From: an uncultured Carnobacterium sp.
Lineage (GTDB): Bacteria > Bacillota > Bacilli > Lactobacillales > Aerococcaceae
DNA length: 12,880 nucleotides
Reading direction: 5' to 3'
Assembly: GCA_905371865.1 (NCBI GenBank)
Contig: CAJPNA010000023.1
Coordinates: forward strand, 1-12,880
Part shown: positions 5,768 to 12,880 of the stretch, one piece after another
How the letters are laid out: each line of letters begins with the position of its first letter
Numbering within the stretch: the first letter of the stretch is position 1
Notes under the pieces: generated by a model
The model's database searches: none
The model's input: the letters and a program-made list of their open reading frames with translations, nothing else
What the model was told of the DNA's origin: nothing
Translations under genes and position numbers: made by a program

Positions 5768-6478
5768 TTACAACTCACTATCGTCAAATTTATACCCTAC
5801 GCCCCAAACTGTATGAATCACGTGAGGCCCTACAGCTTCAATCTTTTGGCGGAGTTTCTTAATATGAGCATCTACTGTACGTTCATCTCCGTAGAATGGC
5901 TCTTCCCAGATTTTTGTTAATAGGTGTTCACGGGTGAATACTTGGCGTTGATGTTTCGCCATCACCATTAATAAGTCAAACTCTTTTGGTGTTAAGTTTT
6001 CGATTTGTTTCCCGTCGATAAACGCTTCATGAGTTTTCGTATTGATTTTGACATGGTCTGTTTCTACATCGAACGTTGACAATGCCCCACTACCTGATGC
6101 TGATGCTCTTTGTGTACGACGTAAAAGAGCTTTAATACGCGCCATAATGGTCACGGCACTAAATGGTTTTGCCACATAATCGTCCGCTCCGATTTCAAGA
6201 CCGATGACTTGGTCACTTTCTGAATCGCGCGCCGTAAGCATCACGATTGGAACAGCCTGATTTACGTGACGAATTTGACGGCAAATTTGCATGCCATCCA
6301 TGCTTGGTAAGTTTACATCCAAAATCACAATGCCCCATTTGGATTGGTTTTCCATAAAAGCATCGAAGCCTTCTTTTCCATCATGATAGAAACTTGCCTT
6401 CCATCCTTCATTTTCAAAAAACATGCCCATCATTTCGCAAACTGCTTCTGTATCTTCAATCATTAAAACATGCATCAT
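5768..6478 (-). CDS. OmpR/PhoB-family response regulator
   Basis: This is a DNA-binding response regulator, 236 residues, partner of the kinase that follows. The receiver domain (about 1-122) has the acidic pocket E8-D9, the phosphoacceptor Asp54 in VILDVNLPSMDG, Thr82 and Lys104. A serine/glycine-rich linker (about 124-131) leads to a winged-helix domain (about 135-232) with NLTPKEFDLL, ERTVDAHIKKLR and the terminal VWGVGYKF. Two adjacent ATG codons open the frame; GGGAG lies 5 bases before the first and 8 before the second, so either may be used. The upstream region carries a TATAAT box and three direct repeats in 11-bp phase, as expected for sites of this family, so autoregulation is plausible. 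Confidence 0.96.
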   Translation of the reverse strand: MMHVLMIEDTEAVCEMMGMFFENEGWKASFYHDGKEGFDAFMENQSKWGIVILDVNLPSMDGMQICRQIRHVNQAVPIVMLTARDSESDQVIGLEIGADDYVAKPFSAVTIMARIKALLRRTQRASASGSGALSTFDVETDHVKINTKTHEAFIDGKQIENLTPKEFDLLMVMAKHQRQVFTREHLLTKIWEEPFYGDERTVDAHIKKLRQKIEAVGPHVIHTVWGVGYKFDDSEL

Positions 6479-6527
6479 TTATACTCCCTTTTCACGTAAA
6501 TCTTATTCATTAAAAGTTTCTTCACAA

Positions 6528-6581
6528 ATTATACACTATTAATATGAAATCACAGACGACTAAATGTGAAAAAAATATGAA
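6528..6581 (-). promoter_or_regulatory. promoter with 11-bp-phased repeats before the response regulator
   Basis: On the minus strand a perfect TATAAT -10 box lies at 6528-6533. The -35 position (6551-6556) reads TCTGTG and is poor. TTCATATT occurs at 6574-6581 and again at 6541-6548, and TTCACATT at 6563-6570. Their spacings are 11 and 22 bases, whole multiples of the 11-bp repeat used by PhoB/OmpR-type regulators. A poor -35 box with phased upstream repeats suggests activation, possibly by the regulator encoded downstream. Binding is inferred. Confidence 0.6.
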
Positions 6582-6599
6582 GAAACCTTTGTCCACGAA

Positions 6600-7136
6600 C
6601 TATTCCTTCTTTTTTTGGGACCCCAAACTGAATCGCAAGTGATTTAATAAGGATAACTGTGCATCACTCCACGGATTTCTTCTGCCATTTCCTTTTTGAT
6701 GGAAATGACGAGTGAGTTCCATCTGCTTATCTCGACTGCTCTCTAATTCCTTATAGAAATCACGCGCGGACTTTCGAAGCGCTCCTTTTTGAAAGATGAG
6801 CCACTGCTCGGCCAAGTCACTGGTTGCAACAGATACTTGGACGAGTCGCGTGTTCATTTCAGAAACGGTGCGTTCAATATAGCTATCGGCGGTTTCTCCT
6901 TCAGAAGTAAAAATCACTTTCACTTGCGCTTGGTCAAATGACTGGGTAATTCCTGGTACAAATTGGGCGTCAAACACAATCCAAACTTCGATATTTTCAA
7001 ATTTCTGAAAATTCGAGCAGCGTTGAATGAGTAAATCCCGCGCGCTCTCTAAGTCGTCTTGCTTCTTTAAAGCGACCAATTCTGGCCACGCTCCAATCAT
7101 ATTGTACCCATCTACAATGTAGAGTTGCTTTTTCAA
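6600..7136 (-). CDS. yacP: NYN-domain ribonuclease, YacP/Rae1 family
   Basis: In B. subtilis the homologue Rae1 (YacP) cuts mRNA in the ribosomal A site. This protein has the NYN/PIN-like acidic residues D9 (IVDGYNMIGAW), D56 (VFDAQF), D84 (TADSYIER) and D107 (ATSDLAEQ). I place the start at a TTG codon at 7136, giving 178 residues. A strong GGAGGGAG site lies directly upstream, and the family similarity begins at KKQLYIVDGYN. The longer frame from an ATG at 7181 would overlap the rlmB end by 29 bases, has no evident ribosome binding site, and adds 15 residues unlike the family. The TTG start leaves 16 bases after the rlmB stop. The rlmB-yacP order matches B. subtilis. The C-terminus ends in QKKKE. 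No clear terminator follows, so read-through into the two-component operon is possible. Confidence 0.9.
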   Translation of the reverse strand: MKKQLYIVDGYNMIGAWPELVALKKQDDLESARDLLIQRCSNFQKFENIEVWIVFDAQFVPGITQSFDQAQVKVIFTSEGETADSYIERTVSEMNTRLVQVSVATSDLAEQWLIFQKGALRKSARDFYKELESSRDKQMELTRHFHQKGNGRRNPWSDAQLSLLNHLRFSLGSQKKKE

Positions 7137-7152
7137 CCTGCTCCCTCCGTTT

Positions 7153-8016
7153 CTATAGCGAACGATTACGGAAGACTTCATACATCATTAAAGCACTTGC
7201 CACACTCGCATTGAGACTTTGCACATGCCCGACCATTGGGATCGTAACTATCTCATCGACGCTTTCTTTTACAATCCGAGATACGCCTTTTCCTTCGTTC
7301 CCCATCACAATCGCAAGAGGTCCTTTCGTATTCCATTTGCGGTAGTCGGTTCCGTTCATATCGGTTCCAAATACCCACACGCCACGAGCCTTCAATTGTT
7401 CAATTGTCTGCGTCAGATTCGTCACACGGACAACTGGCACATGCTCGATAGCACCAGTTGAAGCTTTAGCAACAGTCGCAGTCAGTGAAGCGGAACGGCG
7501 TTTTGGAATAATAATGCCATGAACACCTGTTGCGTCTGCTGTACGTAAAATACTACCTAAGTTGTGGGGATCTTCTACTCCGTCTAGAATGACGATAAAT
7601 AGATCTTCTCCTTTTTCTTCGGCTTTCTTGAAGACATCTTCTAAGTCGGCGTATTCATAGGCTGCAATCGAAGCTACAAGACCTTGATGAACCGCATTTC
7701 CAACCAAATCTTCAATCTTCGTTTTTGGAACAGTTTGGACCTGAATTCCTTTTTCACGCGCAAGTTCAATCACCTTTGCGGCATCTCGCCCAGACGTTCC
7801 TTCTTGGATGAAGACGCGGTTCACGCGGTCTGGCGTTTGCAAGGCTTCCACCACTGCATGACGTCCAAACACAAAGTCTACCACTTCTTGTACTCCCTCA
7901 CGTTCTACGTGTTCACGAGCAGGGCGTTGTTTCTTCTCGCCGCGCTCAGGACGCCCACGGTCTGAACGATTCCCGTTTCTTGGTTTTTTCTTTGGTGCAT
8001 ATTCATTTCGTGCCAT
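7153..8016 (-). CDS. rlmB: 23S rRNA 2'-O-methyltransferase RlmB (TrmH/SpoU family)
   Basis: RlmB methylates the ribose of G2251 in the P loop of 23S rRNA. Counting from the chosen ATG, residues 1-40 are a highly basic tail, about 45-120 form the small substrate-binding domain, and the rest is the knotted SPOUT domain. All three motifs are present: HNLGSILRTADATG (151-164), IVMGNEGKG (236-244) and IPMVGHVQSLNASVA (259-273). A GTG at 8028 would add four residues, but no ribosome binding site precedes it. The ATG at 8016 has AAGGTGA about 8 bases upstream, inside the end of mrnC, and starts one base after the mrnC stop, which suggests coupling. It lies between mrnC and yacP, as in Bacillus. RlmB is the most specific family assignment; the target nucleotide is inferred from the family. 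Confidence 0.93.
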   Translation of the reverse strand: MARNEYAPKKKPRNGNRSDRGRPERGEKKQRPAREHVEREGVQEVVDFVFGRHAVVEALQTPDRVNRVFIQEGTSGRDAAKVIELAREKGIQVQTVPKTKIEDLVGNAVHQGLVASIAAYEYADLEDVFKKAEEKGEDLFIVILDGVEDPHNLGSILRTADATGVHGIIIPKRRSASLTATVAKASTGAIEHVPVVRVTNLTQTIEQLKARGVWVFGTDMNGTDYRKWNTKGPLAIVMGNEGKGVSRIVKESVDEIVTIPMVGHVQSLNASVASALMMYEVFRNRSL

Positions 8017-8017
8017 G

Positions 8018-8434
8018 TTACTGTTCACCTTCCACTTGTTGTAAGCACCAGTTGATGAGTTCTTCCAATCTCGCTTGTTGGCCAGATAAGTATAAATAAC
8101 CCATTAATGCTTCAAAACCAGTCGCAATGCGGTACGTTCCTACGTCTGCATTTTTAGCCACTGTATGACTCTTACTATTGCGTCCTCGTTTATAAATTTC
8201 TAATTCTTCTTCATTTAAGAAGTTTTCTTGCTCTAGCATTTGTTGCATCAAGCGTGCTTGTGCCTTTGCTGAAACAAATTTCGTTGCGGTCGCATGCAAT
8301 TGATTTGGCTTTGTGAGCCCTTTTTGCATCACGTGATTTCTGACATAGACTTCATAAATCCCGTCCCCCATATAGGCGAGTGCCAATCCATTTAACAGCT
8401 TCCAGTTTTTTTCTGTCATGCTTCTCTTCTCCAT
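8018..8434 (-). CDS. mrnC: Mini-ribonuclease III
   Basis: MrnC is a small RNase III-like enzyme, lacking the double-stranded-RNA-binding domain, that matures the ends of 23S rRNA in Firmicutes. The 138 residues are close to the B. subtilis length. Residues 17-35 contain LALAYMGDGIYEVYVR with catalytic-type D24 and E28, and 97-116 contain DVGTYRIATGFEALMGYLYL with E108. The gene overlaps the end of cysS by 19 bases. AAGGAA lies 5 bases before the first ATG. A second in-frame ATG at 8419, with GGAG 9 bases before it, would shorten the protein by five residues. The cysS-mrnC-rlmB order is the usual Firmicutes arrangement. Confidence 0.94.
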   Translation of the reverse strand: MEKRSMTEKNWKLLNGLALAYMGDGIYEVYVRNHVMQKGLTKPNQLHATATKFVSAKAQARLMQQMLEQENFLNEEELEIYKRGRNSKSHTVAKNADVGTYRIATGFEALMGYLYLSGQQARLEELINWCLQQVEGEQ

Positions 8435-9825
8435 CTTGTTCCTTGTGGAGTGTCTTCTAATACAATCCCTTGTTCTTTTAGTAAATCACGAATCTCGTCA
8501 CTGCGAGCAAAATTCTTCGCCTTACGCGCTTCAAGGCGTTCATCGATTAAGGCTTGAATATCATCATCGAGCAATGCTTCTTGTTTTTCCACGATTCCAA
8601 AGATTCCAAATAGAACGGCTGCTTTTTCAAGGAGCGCTTCGAGTACTACTTTTGAAACCACTTCTTGTTCTAAATACACATTCCACTCTTTTAACCATTG
8701 ATATAGCACAGTCATCCCATTTGCTGCATTGAAGTCATCATCCATTTCTTTTTGGAAATCTGCTTCAATCGCTTCGAATTTCGCTAGACGTTCTGCGTCT
8801 TCTGGCAATGCATCTACCGCTGTTTCTATGCGATAGCGTGCATTTTTGAAGGTCGTTTGTACCTTTTCAAGGTTCACGGCTGCTTCTTGAAGAGCCGCTT
8901 CACTAAATTTCAATGGACGACGGTAGTGCGCACTCGCTAAGAAGAAACGAAGCACTTGTGGGTCGAGTTGTTGGATTAAGTCGTGAACAAGCACAAAGTT
9001 TCCAAGAGATTTACTCATCTTCTCTTCGCCCATCGTCACAAACGCATTATGCATCCAGTAGTTCGCAAATTTCTTACCTGTTTTGGATTCACTTTGCGCG
9101 ATTTCGTTTTCGTGGTGAGGGAACGCTAAGTCTTGTCCACCCCCATGAATATCGATGGTATCCCCTAAGTGTTTTGTCGCCATAACAGAACATTCGATAT
9201 GCCATCCTGGACGACCCTTGCCCCATGGAGAGTTCCAGCTAATTTCATTCGGTTTCGCGCTCTTCCATAACGCAAAGTCTAATGGATTGCGTTTCTTCGC
9301 ATCATCTTCAGAAGCCGTGCGATTACTTGCCCCCATTTGTAAGTCTTCGATACGTTGGTCGCTGAGCTTGCCGTAGCCTTCGAATTTTTCAGTGATGAAA
9401 TACACGTCGCCTTCTGATTCGTAGGCCATCCCTTTATCGATTAAATCTGCTACAAAGGCAATAATATCATCCATGGTATTCATAACCGTTGGATTCAAAG
9501 TCGCCTTCTTCACATTTAGGGCGTTTGTATCTTCAAAGAACGCTTCGATATATTTTTTTGAGACTTCTTCAGCCGTCATTCCTGTTTCGTTTGCCACTCG
9601 AATGATTTTATCGTCGACATCTGTAAAGTTCGAAACGAAATTCACGTCATAACCACGGTATTCAAAGTAACGACGAATCGTATCAAAGGAAACTGTACTA
9701 CGAGCATTCCCGATATGAATATAGTTATAAACCGTTGGACCGCACACATACATGCTCACTTTACCTTCTTCAATCGGTTTGAATGCTTCTTTTTGTCTTG
9801 TTAAAGTATTGTAGATTTGAATCAT
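8416..9825 (-). CDS. cysS: cysteinyl-tRNA synthetase
   Basis: CysRS, a monomeric class I synthetase, attaches cysteine to tRNA-Cys using ATP. The 469-residue protein has the HIGH-type motif HIGN (37-40) in TVYNYIHIGNARS and KMSKS at 269-273. The active-site zinc ligands appear as C28 in MYVCGP, C212 in HIECS, a histidine at 237-238 and E241 in HHENE. Length and domain order are standard. The ATG overlaps the cysE stop by four bases (ATGA) and has GGAGG about 8 bases upstream, so synthesis and charging of cysteine are translated together. The 3' end overlaps mrnC. No T-box lies within this gene's short upstream region. Confidence 0.98.
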   Translation of the reverse strand: MIQIYNTLTRQKEAFKPIEEGKVSMYVCGPTVYNYIHIGNARSTVSFDTIRRYFEYRGYDVNFVSNFTDVDDKIIRVANETGMTAEEVSKKYIEAFFEDTNALNVKKATLNPTVMNTMDDIIAFVADLIDKGMAYESEGDVYFITEKFEGYGKLSDQRIEDLQMGASNRTASEDDAKKRNPLDFALWKSAKPNEISWNSPWGKGRPGWHIECSVMATKHLGDTIDIHGGGQDLAFPHHENEIAQSESKTGKKFANYWMHNAFVTMGEEKMSKSLGNFVLVHDLIQQLDPQVLRFFLASAHYRRPLKFSEAALQEAAVNLEKVQTTFKNARYRIETAVDALPEDAERLAKFEAIEADFQKEMDDDFNAANGMTVLYQWLKEWNVYLEQEVVSKVVLEALLEKAAVLFGIFGIVEKQEALLDDDIQALIDERLEARKAKNFARSDEIRDLLKEQGIVLEDTPQGTRWRREA

Positions 9826-10382
9826 AATTTTCCTCCGATAGTAGTATCTCTTTCAATCTCTTCTATTGTATGTACACGAACCACTCGTGCAGGCAATCCA
9901 ACTGCAGTCGTATGTGGTGGAATATCCTCTAGAACCACCGCTGCGGCTCCAATCTTCGCATATTCTCCAACTGTTACAGGCCCAATGACTTGTGAATGAG
10001 CCGATAAAAGCACGCCGTTTTCAATCGTCGGATGGCGTTTACCAGCGTCTTTCCCAGTTCCACCTAAAGTTACCGCATGGAACATCTTCACATCGTCTCC
10101 GATAATGGACGTTTCTCCAATCACGATACCCATTCCATGGTCGATAAAGAACCTTCTTCCAATCGTAGCCCCTGGATGAATCTCAATTCCTGTGAGGAAC
10201 CTACTAAAGCCACTAACCATTCGTGCAAGGAGTTTCATTTTTACCTTTTTATGTAACCAATGTGCCACACGGTGCAAGACCGTTGCGTGATATCCTGGAT
10301 ACGTCAATACGATTTCTAAGCTACTTCTTGCAGCTGGATCATTCTTTTTATACGTTATCATGTCTTCCCTAAAACGTCCCAT
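9822..10382 (-). CDS. cysE: serine O-acetyltransferase
   Basis: CysE makes O-acetylserine from serine and acetyl-CoA, the first step of cysteine synthesis. The product has 186 residues, shorter than the E. coli enzyme (273) because the N-terminal helical region is reduced, as in many Firmicutes. The C-terminal left-handed beta-helix shows hexapeptide repeats from about residue 64 to 165. Catalytic-type residues are in IDHGMG (80-85, D81 and H82) and KRHPTI (115-120, H117), and GLPARVV (162-168) closes the helix. The ATG has AAGGAAGTGA just upstream. It is the first gene after the promoter at 10415. The cysE-cysS pair is the common Firmicutes arrangement. Confidence 0.96.
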   Translation of the reverse strand: MGRFREDMITYKKNDPAARSSLEIVLTYPGYHATVLHRVAHWLHKKVKMKLLARMVSGFSRFLTGIEIHPGATIGRRFFIDHGMGIVIGETSIIGDDVKMFHAVTLGGTGKDAGKRHPTIENGVLLSAHSQVIGPVTVGEYAKIGAAAVVLEDIPPHTTAVGLPARVVRVHTIEEIERDTTIGGKL

Positions 10383-10414
10383 TCCTTCACTTCCTTTACA
10401 TTGACTTTCTTCTC

Positions 10415-10423
10415 ATTATAGCA
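10415..10423 (-). promoter_or_regulatory. extended -10 promoter for the cysE operon
   Basis: On the minus strand TGC-TATAAT gives an extended -10 element (TATAAT at 10415-10420, TGC at 10421-10423). The -35 region overlaps the T run of the oadA terminator and matches the consensus poorly. Transcription would start near 10408, only about 25 bases before cysE, too short for a T-box or other riboswitch. Confidence 0.75.
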
Positions 10424-10438
10424 CAGTTTAAAGCACAC

Positions 10439-10482
10439 AAAAAGCTGAAAAGCAGGGCTACAGGGCCTAGCTTTTCAGCTTT
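10439..10482 (-). terminator. strong terminator after oadA
   Basis: AAAGCTGAAAAGC (10482-10470 on the minus strand) pairs perfectly over 13 bp with GCTTTTCAGCTTT (10453-10441). The loop is GC-rich, and a run of T ends at 10439. It lies 8 bases after the oadA stop and closes the citrate operon. Confidence 0.92.
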
Positions 10483-10490
10483 CCTAGAAA

Positions 10491-11885
10491 TTATTGTAAG
10501 TCTAAAGTCACATCTACTGTTTGTAATGGTACATCGTAGAATGGATCTTCGCGGCGACCTAAGAAGTCTTTTGCTTGTTGTGGGAAGAGTGCGTACATTA
10601 ACACATCTTCGTCAGATTTAGCGTATTCTTTAATCTCTTCGCGAATTTCTGGTAATTGATCTTCGATTAAGTCAGCTGGACGAACGGTCACAACTTCTGC
10701 ATCGCCGATAATTTTTTCTTTCACTTCAGGATTAATTTCTGCAGGAGCTTGTCCATATAATCCTAAAACGTAGTCTTTAATTTCTTTTGGAACGAGTTTG
10801 AAACGTTCACCTGAAATCACGTTCATTACCGCTTGTGTCCCAACCATTTGTGATAATGGCGTTACAAGAGGTGGATATCCTAAGTCCGCACGAACTTTAG
10901 GCACTTCAGCTAATACTTCATCGTATTTGTCCGCTAAGCCTTGTTCTGTTAATTGACTTAATAGGTTGGATAACATTCCACCAGGTACTTGGTAAATTAA
11001 TGTTTTTGGTTCTGTATCTTTTACTTTAGGGTTTAAAATGCCTTCTGCACGGAATTTATCACGAATGCTGTTGAAGTGAGCGGTTGCTTCTTCTACTTTC
11101 TTCATGTCCACGCCAGTATTAAATCCTAATTCTTCTAAAGATAAGACCATTGATTCAGTTGCAGGTTGACTTGTACCACCAGAGAATGATGATAAGCAAG
11201 TGTCGATAATGTCTGCGCCTGCTTCAGCTACTTTTAAGTAAGTCATTTCAGAAATACCACTTGTAGCGTGCGTGTGAACTTCTAAAGGAAGATCAGTTTT
11301 TTCTTTAATACGGCTTACTAATTCGTAACCTGTTTGAGGTGTTAATACCCCAGCCATGTCTTTAATACAGATTGAATCTGCACCGAATTCTGCCATGCGT
11401 CCTACTAAATCAACATAGTAGTCCACCGTGTGAACTGGACTTGTTGTGTAAGAGATTGCTGTTTGGCAGTGTCCGCCTGCTAATTTTGTTGCTTCGATGG
11501 ATGTCTTCATGTTACGAACATCGTTTAAAGCATCGAATACACGAATAATGTCGATTCCGTTTTGTACAGATTTTTCTACGAATAAACGGACTACATCATC
11601 CGCATAGTTACGGTATCCTAATAGGTTTTGTCCACGTAATAACATTTGCAACTTTGTATCTTTCACTGCTGCACGAATTTGACGTAGACGTTCCCATGGG
11701 TCTTCATTCAAGAAACGAATACAAGAGTCAAAAGTTGCTCCTCCCCATACTTCTAACGCATGGAAGCCAGCTTGATCTAATGTTTCCAAGATCGGTAACA
11801 TATCTTCAGTTGACATACGAGTCGCGATTTGACTTTGTTGTCCGTCACGCAAAACCGTTTCAGTTAAACGGATAATTTTGCTCAT
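10491..11885 (-). CDS. oadA: oxaloacetate decarboxylase alpha subunit (carboxyltransferase, no biotin domain)
   Basis: This subunit takes the carboxyl group from oxaloacetate, the product of citrate cleavage, leaving pyruvate. The 464 residues hold a TIM-barrel carboxyltransferase domain (about 1-300) with TETVLRDGQQS (8-18, metal-binding D14), the carboxylatable lysine in CIKDMAG (K175) and the metal-binding HTH at 204-206. A conserved C-terminal domain follows. The C-terminal biotinyl-lysine domain of the longer enterobacterial OadA, with its AMKM-type motif, is absent, as in lactic acid bacteria that encode the biotin carrier separately. AAGGAAG lies shortly before the ATG, and the gene starts 14 bases after citX. 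Pyruvate carboxylase shares this fold, but the length and the citF-citX context favour OadA. Confidence 0.93.
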   Translation of the reverse strand: MSKIIRLTETVLRDGQQSQIATRMSTEDMLPILETLDQAGFHALEVWGGATFDSCIRFLNEDPWERLRQIRAAVKDTKLQMLLRGQNLLGYRNYADDVVRLFVEKSVQNGIDIIRVFDALNDVRNMKTSIEATKLAGGHCQTAISYTTSPVHTVDYYVDLVGRMAEFGADSICIKDMAGVLTPQTGYELVSRIKEKTDLPLEVHTHATSGISEMTYLKVAEAGADIIDTCLSSFSGGTSQPATESMVLSLEELGFNTGVDMKKVEEATAHFNSIRDKFRAEGILNPKVKDTEPKTLIYQVPGGMLSNLLSQLTEQGLADKYDEVLAEVPKVRADLGYPPLVTPLSQMVGTQAVMNVISGERFKLVPKEIKDYVLGLYGQAPAEINPEVKEKIIGDAEVVTVRPADLIEDQLPEIREEIKEYAKSDEDVLMYALFPQQAKDFLGRREDPFYDVPLQTVDVTLDLQ

Positions 11886-11899
11886 AATATCTTCCTTTC

Positions 11900-12451
11900 T
11901 TAAGGTCTTTGGATCGATGTGTATGCTGCAATCGTACGAGCGATATGCTCTTGCATTTCTAGGACCTTGTGCCGTCTAGAACGTGCGCACACTTTCGCTT
12001 TCTCATTGCAGATGAAACAACATCTTGGAGGCATTCCAAGCGCTGTCCTGGAAATTGGAGTTGGTATATCTCCGGCCATTTCCACGACATCGATATCCAG
12101 CAATCGTCCGAGTGGGTGTCCTTCTTCAAACTGAGCAACGACACGCTTTACTTCAAGAGCGTCGCCACTGAATACACGGTAATATTCCAGTCCTGTTGAA
12201 AGTGAGAAATCTTCTTGATGAAGTCTCTCAAAAGACGCTAATGTGGCGTCCAATTCAGAAATCACAGAGGCGAAGACGGTTGTAATCGCCTCTGAATTTT
12301 TAACAGGACCTGGAATATTGAGTGTAATAGACACGAGTACACACGGGTTCAATTGTTCTAATAATTGTTGTTGGATATGAGCACGTCTTTCTCTGGCATC
12401 AAGCATTTGCATGATGTCTACCGGTGCTCCGTCAAACAAAGAATTAAACAT
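11900..12451 (-). CDS. citX: apo-citrate lyase phosphoribosyl-dephospho-CoA transferase
   Basis: CitX transfers the 2'-(5''-triphosphoribosyl)-3'-dephospho-CoA prosthetic group to the citrate lyase acyl carrier protein (CitD). Counting from the ATG at 12451 the protein has 183 residues, the same as E. coli CitX as I recall it. It shows the family features: MLDARERRA near 16-24, IPGPVKNSEA (46-55), HPLGRLLDIDV (112-122, acidic residues D119 and D121) and a cysteine-rich end with C144, C145, C148 and C155. A longer frame beginning at 12538 lies almost wholly inside citF and adds 29 residues unrelated to the family, so I rejected it. The chosen ATG overlaps the citF stop by eight bases and lacks a strong ribosome binding site, suggesting coupled translation. 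Confidence 0.92.
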   Translation of the reverse strand: MFNSLFDGAPVDIMQMLDARERRAHIQQQLLEQLNPCVLVSITLNIPGPVKNSEAITTVFASVISELDATLASFERLHQEDFSLSTGLEYYRVFSGDALEVKRVVAQFEEGHPLGRLLDIDVVEMAGDIPTPISRTALGMPPRCCFICNEKAKVCARSRRHKVLEMQEHIARTIAAYTSIQRP

Positions 12452-12880
12452 TGCGAACAACGTCGATGATGCTTCCATCACGGTATTCGATAACCGCAAC
12501 CACTTTGTCACCATATTGAATTGGTTCTGGGTTTCCAACGATGCTGTATGCTTTTTCTTGTAATTCTTTGATTGTGTATTGAGGTACGTCTAACCCTTTG
12601 AAGTGTTCAATTAAGTCTTGACGGTTAGGGTTGATGGCAATACCGATTTCAGTAACCACCACGTCCACACTTGTACCAGGAGTAATCACAGTATTTACTG
12701 ATTCTACGAATGTAGGGATGCGTCCACGTACTAATGGGCTGATTACCATTGACATTTTTGAAGCAAAGGCTGTATCACAGTGACCACCTGAAGCTCCACG
12801 GATAACACCGTCAGAACCTGTCATTACGTTTACGTTGAAGTCTGTATCTACTTCTAAAGCAGAAAGAATTGCAACGTCTA
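12444..12880 (-). CDS. citF: citrate lyase alpha subunit, C-terminal part (5' end outside window)
   Basis: CitF is the citrate:acetyl-ACP transferase subunit of citrate lyase, which splits citrate to acetate and oxaloacetate. Only the last 145 or so codons are present; the frame stays open to the right edge, so the ATG at 12824 is internal, not a start. The visible part reads through ILSALEVDTDFNVNVMTGSDG and GASGGHCDTA, then the conserved ISPLVRGRIPT and VVVTEIGIAINPNR segments typical of the alpha subunit. It ends with the stop at 12444 inside the beginning of citX. citE, citD and citC are expected further to the right. Confidence 0.95.
   Translation of the reverse strand, partial: DVAILSALEVDTDFNVNVMTGSDGVIRGASGGHCDTAFASKMSMVISPLVRGRIPTFVESVNTVITPGTSVDVVVTEIGIAINPNRQDLIEHFKGLDVPQYTIKELQEKAYSIVGNPEPIQYGDKVVAVIEYRDGSIIDVVRNV

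Noticed and set aside
8017..8028. GTG start for RlmB
   Set aside because: No ribosome binding site precedes it, whereas the ATG at 8016 has one at proper spacing.
3041..9376. Many plus-strand open frames of 60-104 codons
   Set aside because: They are antisense to well-identified genes, lack ribosome binding sites and show no family features.
10491..11885. Pyruvate carboxylase fragment instead of OadA
   Set aside because: The frame has its own start and ribosome binding site, is full length for a biotin-domain-free OadA, and sits next to citX and citF. No biotin carboxylase segment is nearby.
12452..12538. Longer N-terminus for CitX
   Set aside because: These codons lie inside citF in another frame and are unlike CitX. 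The ATG at 12451 gives the family's usual 183 residues.

Overview
The window reads as chromosomal DNA of a low-GC Gram-positive bacterium, most likely a member of the Lactobacillales. Supporting signs are strong AGGAGG-type ribosome binding sites, sigma-A-like promoters, the Firmicutes order cysE-cysS-mrnC-rlmB-yacP, an L10 leader of the Firmicutes kind, and a lactic-acid-bacterium style citrate cluster (citF-citX-oadA). A Carnobacteriaceae genus such as Granulicatella is a guess; the sequence alone does not prove it. All fourteen supported genes lie on the minus strand, so transcription runs from high to low coordinates. No phage, insertion sequence, CRISPR array, tRNA or rRNA was seen.

Right to left, in transcription order. 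(1) 12880-10439: the end of a citrate fermentation operon. It holds citF (citrate lyase alpha, 5' part outside the window), citX (prosthetic group transfer) and oadA (oxaloacetate decarboxylase carboxyltransferase subunit without a biotin domain), closed by a strong terminator. (2) 10423-6600: a promoter, then cysE, cysS, mrnC, rlmB and yacP, tightly packed with short overlaps. These cover cysteine synthesis and charging, 23S rRNA maturation, 23S methylation and ribosome-linked mRNA decay. (3) 6581-2480: a promoter with 11-bp-phased repeats, then an OmpR-type response regulator, its sensor kinase, a VanZ-family membrane protein and an RlmI-like methyltransferase, closed by a long hairpin. (4) 2479-2086: about 400 bases without a gene. 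They contain a 196-bp element whose ends are perfect 13-bp inverted repeats and which folds as a multibranched RNA on the minus strand. (5) 2084-699: promoter, rplK and rplA, with two copies of an L1-binding-site-like RNA motif, one before each gene, then a terminator. (6) 684-4: a second promoter, an L10 leader with attenuator, then rplJ. rplL is expected just beyond the left edge.

The best-supported regulatory content is ribosomal-protein autoregulation: L1 sites that resemble the 23S rRNA L1 site, and an L10 leader. The least explained content is the 2124-2319 structured element and the 160 bases beside it. The two-component/VanZ/methyltransferase operon looks like a cell-envelope or antibiotic response unit, but its signal cannot be read from sequence.
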